Source of the DNA: Clytia hemisphaerica
Lineage: Eukaryota; Cnidaria; Hydrozoa; Leptothecata; Clytiidae
Assembly: GCA_902728285.1 (NCBI GenBank)
Contig: CACVBU010000362.1
Location: 423,156 to 487,155 of the forward strand
Direction: 5' to 3'
Length of the DNA stretch: 64,000 bases
Shown: positions 1 to 12,600 of the stretch, one piece after another
Layout: each line of letters starts with the position of its first letter
Position numbering within the stretch: the stretch's first letter is position 1
Program-made: the position numbers and the translations under genes
The notes under the pieces: model-generated
What the model was told of the DNA's origin: nothing
The model's input: only the letters and a program-made list of their open reading frames with translations
Databases searched by the model: none

Positions 1-8
1 GCTTGATT

Positions 9-636
9 TTAATTAGCCTGAATCAATTTGTAATGAAAAGAAAGACTGGCTATTATGAAAATACGAAACAGGGTAAAATTACCTTTTTTGCTTGAGAAAT
101 TATTATTCCAAGTAGGCTTTGATTCTTTCTCTGACGTCATCACCATATTGTTTCGTTTAGGAAGCAGTTTCTCATTCCTCGTTTGGTGCTTTTTCACTTT
201 TTCTCGAATCATACCGGCTGATGCGGACCTCTTCCGGCCTTCGACTTCTTCCCGGGTACTGGCCAGTTCTGAATCTTTCAAAGAAGCAGTATCAATTTCG
301 AAGCTCCTTTTCTTTAGATGTTTATGGTTGATTTTGGCGACTACCAGACTTCGCTCTTCATCACTTTCGGGTTTTCCGGACACGCGGAATGTTTTTCCGC
401 GCGTTCGAACGAGCGTTTCCTCATTTAAAATTGGCTGTTCTGTTTTCGGGAACGTAAAAGTCTCTTTTTTCCGTAAAGCTGGTCTGTTGTTATTGCTGTT
501 ACTATAGTGATTTATAATGTTGTTTTTCTTTGCTTTACGCATGCGTAGATTGACAACACTGCTTGTTTCGCTCATTTGGTCGTTGTCGGTTGAGGGAAAG
601 GAGATTGGGTCACGCGTCGCTGTGTATCGGCTACTT
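9..636 (-). other. KIF19: KIF19 last exon, basic C-terminal tail
   Basis: The exon begins after a TTATTCAG acceptor, with two nucleotides of its first codon supplied by the 49-nt exon 961-1009. It encodes a Ser/Lys/Arg-rich, probably disordered tail containing KKRSFEID, which resembles the RSRSFEV stretch near the end of vertebrate KIF19. The last roughly 22 residues before the TAA at 9-11 turn hydrophobic ([12 protein letters not shown]), unlike a kinesin tail. An AAAAAAG/GTAATT donor lies just before this stretch, near position 90. The real 3' end may therefore be a further exon left of the window. Confidence 0.7.
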
Positions 637-3600
637 CTGAATAACAATGGAAGAAGATTTCAAAAGAATGATAAAGAGAACGAATTTTTGTTCAGGGGTG
701 GCAGCTTGGAAAAAGTATTTGACGTTAACAGCCTAGCCTACCCTGCCCTTCTGGTGGACAGGTCACCGATATTAGAGGATAACTATTTAATAATCAGGAG
801 TCTAGTATTGGTGTTGACAGATATGAACTGAAAATGACAGATATGGTGATGTCTAATTTCGTCAAAATTTAATAAACTTTTAAAAACAATCTACGATTTA
901 TGAAATAACCCCGAGTAACATTTTGAAATAGCACAGTACGTTCAACAACTAAGAACTCACATGCTCTCCGTATCATTAAAAAAGTCCGTTCTTCGGAAAG
1001 AATTTCCTCCTACAGCAATGCCGCCATGTTTGTTATGATCACGTGGCCTGTCTTTTAATTGTTCGACACGTGGTATAGAGGCGCGCGTCCGAATGACACT
1101 GGCGGTCGGTGATTGGTCACGTGACATGGTGGTATCACGAATGGATGGCAGTGATGGAACTATGATGAAAAATAGTTTGGTTTAAAGATCCGTTGATTTT
1201 CAACGATGGTTTCAGAAAAAACTCAAAATCAATGCCAGAGAGTGTTCCTTTTTATAATTCTTTTAAATGAGATTGATTGCTCTGAATACGAAGTGTGCAT
1301 TGCAGTGATCTCTGACTTAGGTTAAGGTATATTCCACATTGAAAAGCCAGATTGAAGACATCGTTATTTCGATGTTTACCTAATGTTTCACAACGCCAAT
1401 ACCGTACTTACCTATAACGGTCTAAAAGTTTCCTTAAAAATCAAAAGAACCCAAATCACGAAAATTCGGATAGTTCTGCGGTATAGCCACTTTTTAGCGA
1501 CTTTTTGATTGTTAAGGGAACTTTTGGATTGTTAGAGATAAGTACAGTATAACGTTAGATGAACGTTGAAACAACGTTGTGTACCAGCTGAAGGAGTATG
1601 TTTTAAGAATGTAAAGACTTACTTTTGGAGCCTCCATATCTCTTCGATTCCTAGAAAAAAAAAGAAATATCATTCACGTGTGGGTATTGAAATGTGCAGC
1701 CATTGAGGGTGCTTCCAACACCAAACTCCTAAATAAAGCATCTAAATTAAATTTACTTTCAGTAGAAAAGATTCCGAAAGAGTTACAAAATTGACAAAAT
1801 TTTTTCAATCCATTTGAGTCTCCGAAAGCATCTTAGTACCAGGATACACCTTTTCGACCATAGCCGCCAATTGCCACGCGGGCATTTTTTTGTTTGTTTT
1901 ACAGGTTTTACCACCCTAAACTAGATCTAATTCTTTTTTTACACCTTTTTCTATTGTCTATAGGTTCGAAAAAAAGACTGGGACGGTTTTAGAGTGGTAA
2001 AACAGACAAAAATATGTCCACGCGGCAATTGGCGGCTGGTCGAAAAAGGTGTATTGTGTCACATGTCCAATGACCTATAACCTACCCAGACTAATAATCG
2101 AAATGGATATAGGACAGTTTTGCTTTAAATATTTACGATGATGACCAATTTACCTTCAAGGCTTGCTTCATAAAATTTTTTTTTTCATTTTGTGTCAGTT
2201 GGGGTGTCAGTTGGGATGACAGTCGCTTACAAAGTAAATCTTAGTAAAACAACAATTGGCCTTTCAGACACAAGTGATGAGATTTACTTTCAACGTTAAT
2301 CTAACGTTATATGGGCGTTGTGAACATTAGATAAACGTTGAAAAAACGTTGTGTGCCAACTAGTTTTACACGTTTCCCTTAGCAATGCTGAACTTACAAT
2401 ATGTAGAGAAGAGAGCATGGCAGTGTCTTTGAGAACTTGTTCTTTGTATAATTGATGTATGGAGGAAATATCTGAAGGGTACTCCAGTTCGTTCTCTGAA
2501 AGAAAAATGATTGAATACGTGATTTAAAAGACCGCGTTCTTCCTTAGCCAAGTTAACTAAGCCCGTATTCAAAAGGCTAGGACACGCGGCTTATGGCCAT
2601 AAAGCCTTTGCGACCCTTTAAATATTTTTTATATTTACTAGTTTATATTCCTAGTTTGCGTAGGAATTTAGTCAGTCAAAAGTTACCATCAGATTTATCC
2701 TGGTGACTGACTGGATCAAACTAGCTTAGATTTCTAGTCTAGTTTTAAATTCATACACTCCAATCAAAACTTTTTCATTTTTTTTAAAATTATGTAACCC
2801 GATCGCTTTCGATATCTTATGAAAGATGGATTGATGGTTGATGGATTGTGAAAGGAAGTCGAAGCACAAGATAAGGTAAAAAAACCAGGAGGTTTACTAA
2901 AAATTCATATGCTATTGATTACGATTACGATGACGTAATGTTGTCTAAAATCTTTTTCTATATAAATATCATTCCACCCTTGAGAACGGACCGGGGCGAA
3001 ACATGTCGGGAAAAATTAAACAAGAATAATATAAGCAACATTCTACTTTGCGGTCAAAAGGTGATTAAAAGGTATTATGTTTTATGATCTTTTCTGGAAA
3101 TAGAAAGTGGGGAATTAAAACATACCAGTGATGACATTTTTCTGTAGATCAACAACTTCATCAACCAGACGTCTTCTCATATCACTTCGCTGTGTCTCTA
3201 AATCTTTTTGTTGTAAAAGAAATTCTTTCATCAACGCCATAGATTCAAGCTCCATATTCCTAAAAACAACAAAAACATCGTCGTGATTGAAAGATTCATA
3301 ATTTGGTTTACTCCTTCAATAGGGATGCGGAGAAAACTTTTTAAAACGCGAGTAAGGGACGAGGGAACTTGAAAGGAAAGGTATTTCAGACATAAATAAC
3401 TCTAGGTCATTTATCATTTGAGTACAGTGAGACAGGGGGCTTCATTTAGAATAATCACAAATGAAAAAGACCAGGTCATTCGGTGCAACATTGTTGACTC
3501 TCGCTATTTCGATCTTAAAGGGACCAAAAAGTTTCTTTGAATTATAGAAAGATTCGGGTTATGGAGAGTATTTTATTCGATATTCCGCATAATGGGACCA

Positions 3601-6600
3601 ATATTTTAATTCGAATTACAGAAAGATTAGAATAACAGGGATTCAGATAACAGATGGTTGACTTTAAGACAAAAAAGGCGCAAAAAATACAGTAGAGTCA
3701 CATTAACTCAAACCTCTTTAAAGGTACATAACAGTACTTGCGAAATTTGTAAACAAAATGTATGCAGCTGATACAAAATCAAAACAAATGTCACATGTCA
3801 AAATAAAAAATCAAACCAAATATGGTTAATTTTGATTGTTTAATTGTTTTACAAGTTTGTTTTGGACACATGATTTTAATTGTTTTCTTTAATGACACGT
3901 GGTTCGCGCAATGTTTACATTTTACCCTTTAACCCGAAATTTCCTCAACTCCAAAAAACTTTGTGTTTCTATAAAAAAGAAGAGACACCGTACCTTATTT
4001 GATACTCATGAAGAAAACAAAGACTTTTGATCACTTCACGGTGATTTTCGTTAGAAGCTCTTCTTAACATTGTTTCCTCCAAGCCCTGGTTTTCGTGGGT
4101 CTGTCGCGTAAGTCGATCATTGATTTCTTTCTTACGACATTCAATCTCATCTTGTTGTTGTAAGATGTTATCCAACTCATCACGCGCCGCGATCACGTCC
4201 GCGGGCTCACGTTGATGATGAAGCGGCCGCAAGGAGCTTCGAGAAATGATCGATGATTTTTCATCATCATCGTCTTTTCGCTCGATATCGAATGGATCGT
4301 ATGCGAATCGACTTTTCATCGATTTTCGAGGTTTCTTACTGAAGATTTGTCGTACGTTCGCTTTGCTGACGCGTTCAGGTTCGCGCGTACGGTGCTTCAA
4401 CTCTTCTTGCTCCCATCTAGAAAAGAACCAATCGAAATTAGTTATGCAATTTGTCTTACTTCCTATCTTTTTGTGATTTTACTAGGTTTTTTATGAGCAT
4501 ACGAAAGTCCGAAAAACTGACTTGGAAGTGCTTAGTCTGAATGATTGATAAGGCTGAAAAATGCATGAAGGATGCTTATATCATCTCAAGTCTGAATTCG
4601 AGCTCTTAAGTAATAAAGACATTGTCGAACTTATTATATCTTTTCACATGCAGGGGTATATAGTCGCACGGCAAAAGTCGATCCACCCGAGGCACAATCC
4701 TGGACAGAAATCCACCCCCCCCCCAATATCCATGTTGATGGTGGAATAACCCGATTTTTAATGAATAAAATCAGTAATGAGCTTACTCATCAATGATCAG
4801 AAGATAGCGTTGATACTCGACAGCAAATTGTAACGAAGAATCTTCCAAATCGATCAATTCTTTCCTGTGGATGAGAAAAAGGAGACAAATGTTAATACCT
4901 TATCGGGGAAAACTTCGTCGGGGAAAAGTGACGAAATTTTGGCCAAGTGACGAATATTTTTCCCCGGAGAAAAATTTCCCCAGCCTTAATGCGTTTACCA
5001 ACTACCAGCAAGTGACGAATATTTTTCCCCGACGAATATTTTCCCCGATGAAAATTTTCCTCGACGAAGTTTTCCCCGATAAGGTACAATATATTTAGGA
5101 TGAAGTTATGTATATGTATGGTGTTGATCTGGTGGTCTAAAATAATCAAAGTGTATCCAAGACGCTACTGATACCCTAGACGGTGTTATCGTCCGTTTAG
5201 GGATAGTAAAGGCGGGAATATAATATACTCGCCGAATTTACAGCCGTTATAGGGTTTAATACGGTTAAAAAATCGGCGGGAGAGTTTCTTTTCAGCAAAA
5301 AACCCGTTTGGGGATTTTCTTCGGCTTTGGGCTTAGTTCATAGAAAGTGATTTGTCTATTGATACCCCTAACCCTTTGACATTATGGCCTCCATTAGGGC
5401 TTTATTCAATTATTCCATTCTACTCTAAGCCTTATTTTAGCGTGGTAGTCTAATTAGTTTAACAGAAATTATATTAGAAAAGTTTACCGTAATTCAAGTT
5501 GCTCTTGGAATTTTTTCTTCAGGTTATCTTTCAGTTTTTCAATGGTTTGCCGGTCAGCTGACATCGCTAAAACGTGAAGTCAAGTTGGGCTCAAAACATT
5601 CAAAAAGTCGCAAAGTGTAATAAACGTTAATTGCGTAGAAAAAACTGTATAGACTAGAGCTGCGAAAGTTTAAAGTACAGTTGACGCTCTCTAATTCGAC
5701 GTTCTACTATTCGATAGGCTCTCTTATTCGATGAAATTTAAAGTCCCAGTCAACAAGAAACTCTCATAAACGATGCTCCCCTATTCGATAAGCTCCCTTA
5801 TTCGATGAAAATCCAATTCCCCTTGAAGATCGAATTAGAGAGTGTCAACTGTAATATCAAAGAATCAAAAAAGTCGCAAAGTGAGAAAGCCGTGACGTGT
5901 AATAGAGGCTAAAGTTAATGTGCCTTTCAGTTGAATTCTCTTTTTTCACGGTATGTATACGAAAAACTAACCTGTAGGTCTAGTCTCTATTGTTTCTGCT
6001 TCAACAAGTTGAGCTTTCAGTTTGATGACCTCCTCGCGTAATTCAGAAATGATGCCTTGATACTGAGATACATGGTAATTGACACTGTGTTGGTTTCTTT
6101 TGGCTTTTAGTTTGATATTTTTGGCACGGTCAGCGTACATTAAAGTGTTCCGCGACTCTTCGAAACTCCCGCTCGCTGGGCTGACGTGAGCGATCATGAC
6201 TGTTTTACAATTTCCTCCGAGTGAATCCTGAAAAAAAATACTTCGTGATTACAAGAGACCCTTTATGTATTATTGTATCACAAAAAAGTAAAAAAAATCT
6301 GTCAAAAAGTCGAAATCTGTATCTATGCCATTATAAAAATGCAATGATAGAGTTGCATTCTAATTTCCGACGAGCTTAATCATGAAATCTTGCTATAAAA
6401 CAGGTACAGAATAAATTGAAACGTGATGTTAAACTTGTTATTCTCTACCTTTAGTTGAAAGACACGTCTCGACTCGAGGGACACACCTGACTTTTTTAAC
6501 TCTAAGAGATACTTTGAAAAGTGAAAAACCTGACCCTCATTTTCTGCGCATACCTGCTCCCCAAGTTTAGTCCATATCAGCTATCCCTGTCCCTGTCAAA

Positions 6601-9600
6601 GTGTACCAAACGAGAAAAATGACGTTTAGGGTCACCGAGAAAAATGACGTTTAGGGTCATATAGAGCTTAGAGTTGATCATACCTTCAAAAGCCGCGTTA
6701 GCTTGCTGTCTCGATAATTGATGTATTTTGAGCCTTTCTCCGCTGAAAAAATGAGATAAAATTTTATACTTGAATACTGGTTCTGAGGTTGCTTTCAACA
6801 TTATGTTTCAAAGATCATACAGAGGCTTTTGTTCTGTTCTACGTTGTTACGTAGATCTGTGAAAGAAACGTTTGTCCGAGATGGCGTTGACATCTACGCA
6901 TTATAATAAAGAGGTTCTACTATAGGACCCGGGAGGGGCACTGGGTTTGCAGACTGGCGGTATGTGCGGGCCAAAAATTTGCTTTTAAAATTGCACCCTT
7001 ACAGTGCAGTAAAAATCGGTGAAAATCATACCCTTAGAGTGCATTTTCCCCCAAATTTTCAATCCTTTTCGTGCAAAAAAATGGTCAAGATAGCATTTTT
7101 GGGCAAAATATCTACATTTTTCATGAATTTTCTGAAATTTCTACCCTTACAGTGCATCTCTAGTTTTTCCAACCCTTACAGTGCATTTTAAACATCTTGG
7201 AAAAGGTACCCTTAGGGCCCGCACATACCCGTCGGTCATTTTGCCCAGCTGCCCCTCCCCCCGGGCTATAGGAATATCAGGGTGAAATTTGGGGCTTAAA
7301 ACAATAATTAGTTTCATTTGAAATACATTTCTTTGTGATTACTAAGAGCCTTACCTAAAGCATTGATGCAGTTTCCCAGAGCAAGCAGCGAGCGGTTTAT
7401 GTGCGCTCCTTCAATAAAACGCTTCCCTGTATTCTGTGAAAGTAAAAATTACGATGAATGAATTGTTTCTGGATCCCATTCAGAAAAAGAAAGTCAAAGG
7501 GCTTCTTTGAGCACGTAGGATTTTGGAGAGGATATCTTACATGTTTACGGGAGTAAATATTTCTTTATAAGAACAAACTACCTATATAAGAACATAAGGC
7601 TTCGATGAACAAAAACTTGAGAAATGTTAAGAACATTTTAAGGCTTTGTGGACACCAAAACATCCAATTACTTAAGAAAATGTACAAAATTACTCACAGA
7701 ATGTGGTGAAAATAATAACACCTTAAAAACATTTTTTGATTAAAACTCAAAAAGTTAAGAGCATCCCAAGGCTTCTAAAATGTTGGATGTTCTTACAAAA
7801 AACATGTACCTGAGTTTGAGCTGCACGTTCGGATCCTGCCAGGTCGATCATGAACAATTTAGCTGTTTTGATTTCTTCTGAAACATCTCTGATGCTACTT
7901 TTCTGCTCAACTGTAACCTACGAAATAGCAATTAGAAAGTTTTAAAGGTTTTCGTTTTACACAAGTGTTCCCGTTTCGTATCAGGCGCATACACTCATAT
8001 CAGGATAGTATCTTCCCATTGTTATATTGTGCTGAATAGACAAAGAATTGTTTTTCTTTTTTCCTCTTTCTGACCAATCTTGCTCCACATCCTTGTCAAT
8101 TCATTGTGAAAAAGCTTGTAAATTAATAATGTTGATTACACAAACGATATCACTAACACTCTTATTTAAGAACAAATCCTTTAAGCGTGACTTTTAAGGT
8201 ACTAAATCTTTTCTTTTTTGAGGCTCAAAAACACTTCACTATGTGATATGCTGTGCAATTTTCCAAAGAAAGTATTGCACGAATACACGTTTTTTTATAA
8301 GAACAGACTATATAAGGCTTCGATGATCAAAATACTAAGAACAAGTTAAGAGCATTTTAAGGCTTCGCGGACTCTAAAACATCCCGATTTCTTAAGAAAA
8401 TGGACAAAAATACTCAAAAAACGGTAAAAACAAGAACATGTTAAGAACATTTTTAGGCTTAAAACTCGAAAAATTAAGAACACCCGAAGGCTTCAAAATT
8501 TTTGAATGTTCTTATAAAAAAACGTGTGTTACATCTAGTTTGGAAATAGAAGCCATCTTAAGACCATCAGCTTTATGGGTGGTTGTAGTGAAAAGGATTA
8601 ACGGGCCTTGAATGACGATATTATTAACACTTGAAAGCAAAGCAAAGAGCAGTGAACTCTTTACAATTCGAACATCTATTATTGGAATCTTTCTGTAATT
8701 CGAACTCAAGTAATGGTCCCATCAGCTGGGAAGTCGTACAATTCGAAGATAATGTTTAGTCTCTTGAAGATCAAATTAGTTAGAGTCAATTGTAACGCTA
8801 AAATTCCTCCAAAGAAACAAGAACAAGAACAGCATAAAAATAATTTCATGCTCAAGATGTTGAGGCCAAATAAGAACTTACGATACTCAACGTAGACTGG
8901 AGTCGTTTATAATGCGTGTAATACTAATAATACCAATACTACTAATAATAATAATAATAATACGGGATTTAGTTTGTATAAACGACTGGAAGAATCCGGT
9001 GTTCCAGCCTTATAGATACCCCGGCTAGCTACGCAGAAACTTGCGTAGCGAGAAAACAATTTATCAAGCAACAACAAACTCACAAAACGAAATCAACTCA
9101 AATGAAAAACTTTCAATACACAAATCCACACATATTTTTTTCTCAAGAATTATTTTGAGCAGGAAAAAATTATAATTGCAATATTGACACTTTTCTTTTG
9201 TTTGGAGTTAGTGCACAAAGGTTTCTAGACGACTAAAATTGTTCCATTCATTACTTTTTGCTTTAGTTCTACTATGTATAAATTAGTCGTCTAGCTTGCT
9301 AGACTATACTCAACGAAAATTTCATTGATAAAACACAACAAAGAGATTATTGTTTAAAATAAAATTTATATGAAGAAGAATGACTATTTGAACGTACATA
9401 AATGATCCAAACATTCTCACCGGAAGTATGACAATCCAAGAATTGACAGCAAAGAGAAATAAGAGGAAAAATCTGCACTTACTTGCAACACAGCGTGCGA
9501 TCGTGACGAAGTTTTATTGACAGCTGTTGGTTCGCACATGCGCTCTTTGTTACCACGTGATAACATCTCCATCACGTGACTTGTATCACGTGCTTCATAT

Positions 9601-12600
9601 GACGTCAGTCCGGCCACTTGCACTCCCCGGTAGTCTTCTCGCAGGTCCAAGAAGTCTGATGATGGGTTTAAAAGGTCGCGGATCATCTCGTTGTAGATCT
9701 GTGGATATCAAGAGAATAATATTTGAGATCAGTGGAATGATGATCACATTATTAAAGTCCGTTGTCCATATACATCCCCAATTAGTAGAATTTCTGCGTC
9801 GGAGTCTTAACTTTGAGAGACTCTTAAAAATAATATTCAATAAAATGCTAAAATAGCCGGTGTGACAATATTTACAAGGCAAAATAATTTTTGTCCTCTA
9901 TCCTCTCCCCGGGGGGGGCACTCGTTCTGAAATCGACCATACGTTCGGCCCAAAATTTGGCTTCTAAAATCGGACCCTTACAGTGCAGTGAATTTCCATG
10001 AAAAATCATACCCTTACAGTGCACTTTTTCCAAATTTCTCGCCCGTAAGGGCGAAAATTTTTGCAATTTTCCAAGAAAATGTGGAATTTTTCCTCCAAAA
10101 TTGACCAATTTTGTGATGATTTTACCAAAAAATTGGCCTTTTACCAAAATTTCCTACCCTTACAGTGCAGTTCAGTGCAGTCTTGTAATTTCATACCCTT
10201 ACAGTGCACTAGCTGAACTATGAAAAACCTACCCTTAAGGGCCGAACGTCTGGTAGGTCATTTACCTTGAGTGCCCCCCCCGGGATCCTCTCAAAAGTTA
10301 AGAACAATACCCTTTATAGCTGGCAGCATGGACGGCCGGGGTCCACTTAGACTTTTTAAATAGACTGGATACCAGGGTGATTATGTCCCTTGAGTCTCGG
10401 GGCCGGCGTTAAAGGGGCTTAAAGGGCCGATGAGGTAATATGTGGACATACCTCGAGATAAGACATACTGACAGTGTAAAGTTCATTTCCTTTGGAGTTT
10501 TCCATTTGTCTATACAGATCGTTCAATGTTAAGGCCATGATACCAGGTTCTGAATCTGTTCCCAGCATGGTGAACGTCTTACCAGCACCTGCAAGGTGAG
10601 AAGAAGAAGAGATTCGTTGATATTGTGAAGAGGGTAACAAATACACCTTTTCAATCATAGCCGCCAATTGCCGCACGGGCAGTTTTCTGTCCGCTTTATC
10701 CCACTAAAACCGTCCCAGTCCTTTTTTCGCACCAATACATTTTACACAGCAAATTAGCCCATATTTTTTATGTATTTATTTTTAATATATTTTGGTGACT
10801 TATTCGGAACTTTGAAACGGAAAAGCCTTTTTCTATGATGTCAAAGTTAACTAGTGAGGTCTACTAATGTGCCTTTTATAAGATATATATGGAGCTATTT
10901 GTTTTAGAGCTTGATTCCGTATTCTAGTCAGTGAAACTTACCGGTGGGTCCGTAAGCAAAGATGGTAGCATTGTAGCCTTCAAGAACTGACTCCACCAGT
11001 GTTCTTGTTGTTTGGTTGTATACTTCCGTCTATAACGTAAAAAAAAATTGAAATTTATAAAAATGGAGCTAAACATTCGAATCTCTTTGTCTAACTTAGT
11101 GTGCAAGGGGGTTCCAGGTCCCACCTGAAAATTCAGGTCCCACCTTATCTTAAAATTCCCACCTTCAGCCCAGACTCCCAGATCCCAGCTAAAAACAAAA
11201 AAAATATACTAATTCGAGGAACAAAACAAAATTTCTTTACCGTAATATGAAGATGCAATATGTACTAGTTATCGCATGACTTCGAGTGCAATACGAGAAA
11301 TATTTTACGAGTTCCGAGATTTTTCCGTAATATTTTTCCGAGCCTTTAGGCGAGGAAAAATATCGGTAAAATCTCGGAACGAGTAAAATATCGAGTATTG
11401 CACGAGAAGTCATGTGATAACTAATTTATTGTCGACTGATATAAATTTCTTTTTGTTTTTGTTTTTAAACTTACTTCCGCCTTGCTTCTTTCTTCTGTGT
11501 AGTTTCGAATGTTTTTATTCGAAAATCTAATTCGAACGTTACCATAGATTCGAACAATAAAACATTCGATATGTTCCCGCCGAAAATATTCACACAAAAA
11601 CAAAACAGAGAAGCATTTTTCGATCATTTTCGATCCAGAAGTTTTGTTTTGAAGAGTTGCAGATTTAGTAGGGGGAAATTTGTAAAATCGCTCGATTTTT
11701 TTAGTCTTTAGCTTCCGAAAGCGCAAAAACTGGACAAAACAGCTGCTTCTGGCTGAAAAACACTAAAAAACACTGTTTTTAAGGATTAATATCTCGAGTT
11801 AGGTAAAGAAATCACCTATACTCGCAATATATCACTGATCTTAATTTTTTGAGAGCTTTCCAAAAATATACAACAGGTCTCCGTTTTCTCAAGCTAAAAT
11901 TCTCATTAATTTTTCACCCTATGATTTTTGCCTGAGACCGTCGTATTTGTCGTAAATCACATCAAAGTGTCCGAAAAAAAATTGGCACCCAAGTTATTTT
12001 GATTCCCCTACCCCTTAGCTTTCCAAAAATGTATAACAAGTGTTTTGACTAAAAAAATCGAGCGACCTCAAAAAAACGAACAAATTTCTCCCTACTAATT
12101 TTTCAGAGATGTATTTGAAAGTTTCTAGATTGATAATCAAAATGCAGATGGTGTACAGTATTGTTTCGATAGAGAAGAAACCCTTCATCGTTGGATTAAT
12201 CAGATTGATAACATTCAGTCTTTTTCTATGTTTTTGTTTCGATGCATGGAAAAGAATAGCAGAGGAAAGGAGTTCCATGATGGGAATGTATGCTTGTAAT
12301 AATGGTTAAAGAACAACATTTTTTCAAGAGCAAAACAACTTGGATACTTTCTTGATTATCGTCAAGCTTTAATTGTTTCGAATTTTAGAAGGAAGATGTA
12401 TAAATGATTGTTGAGTTTACAATTCAAGGACGTACCTCCCCTCGTCGAGAAGGAGAATTAGGAGAGAACTTTTTTAAAAATCACCAATTCCCTTGCTATG
12501 TTATGAGAAATCTTATTGGCAAACATTCAAGAATCTCAATTTTTTTGTATGCATTGATAAAAAAGTGTTTGGTTACACACGGACGAATTTTATACCAAAA

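Larger units (their letters stand above)
640..9480. other. KIF19 introns of the C-terminal and mid region
   Basis: Spaces between exons 7-19 are 0.1-2 kb. Besides the elements listed, 648-960, 1010-1622, 2500-3125, 3260-3990 and 5090-5480 show AT-rich sequence with AACGTT or ATTCGAA repeat fragments and no exon-like frames. The stretch 8960-9480 shows nothing recognisable. Confidence 0.5.

Noticed and set aside
9-647. Joining the 28-nt KIF19 exon (1623-1650) straight to the last exon
   Set aside because: The phases clash and give an early stop. The 49-nt exon at 961-1009 restores the frame, so it was included.
55-831. Plus-strand frames opposite the KIF19 last exon
   Set aside because: Antisense shadows of the real minus-strand exon 9-636.
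4871-5149. Frames on both strands at 4871-5149
   Set aside because: Translation of the TACCTTATCGGGG inverted-repeat element.
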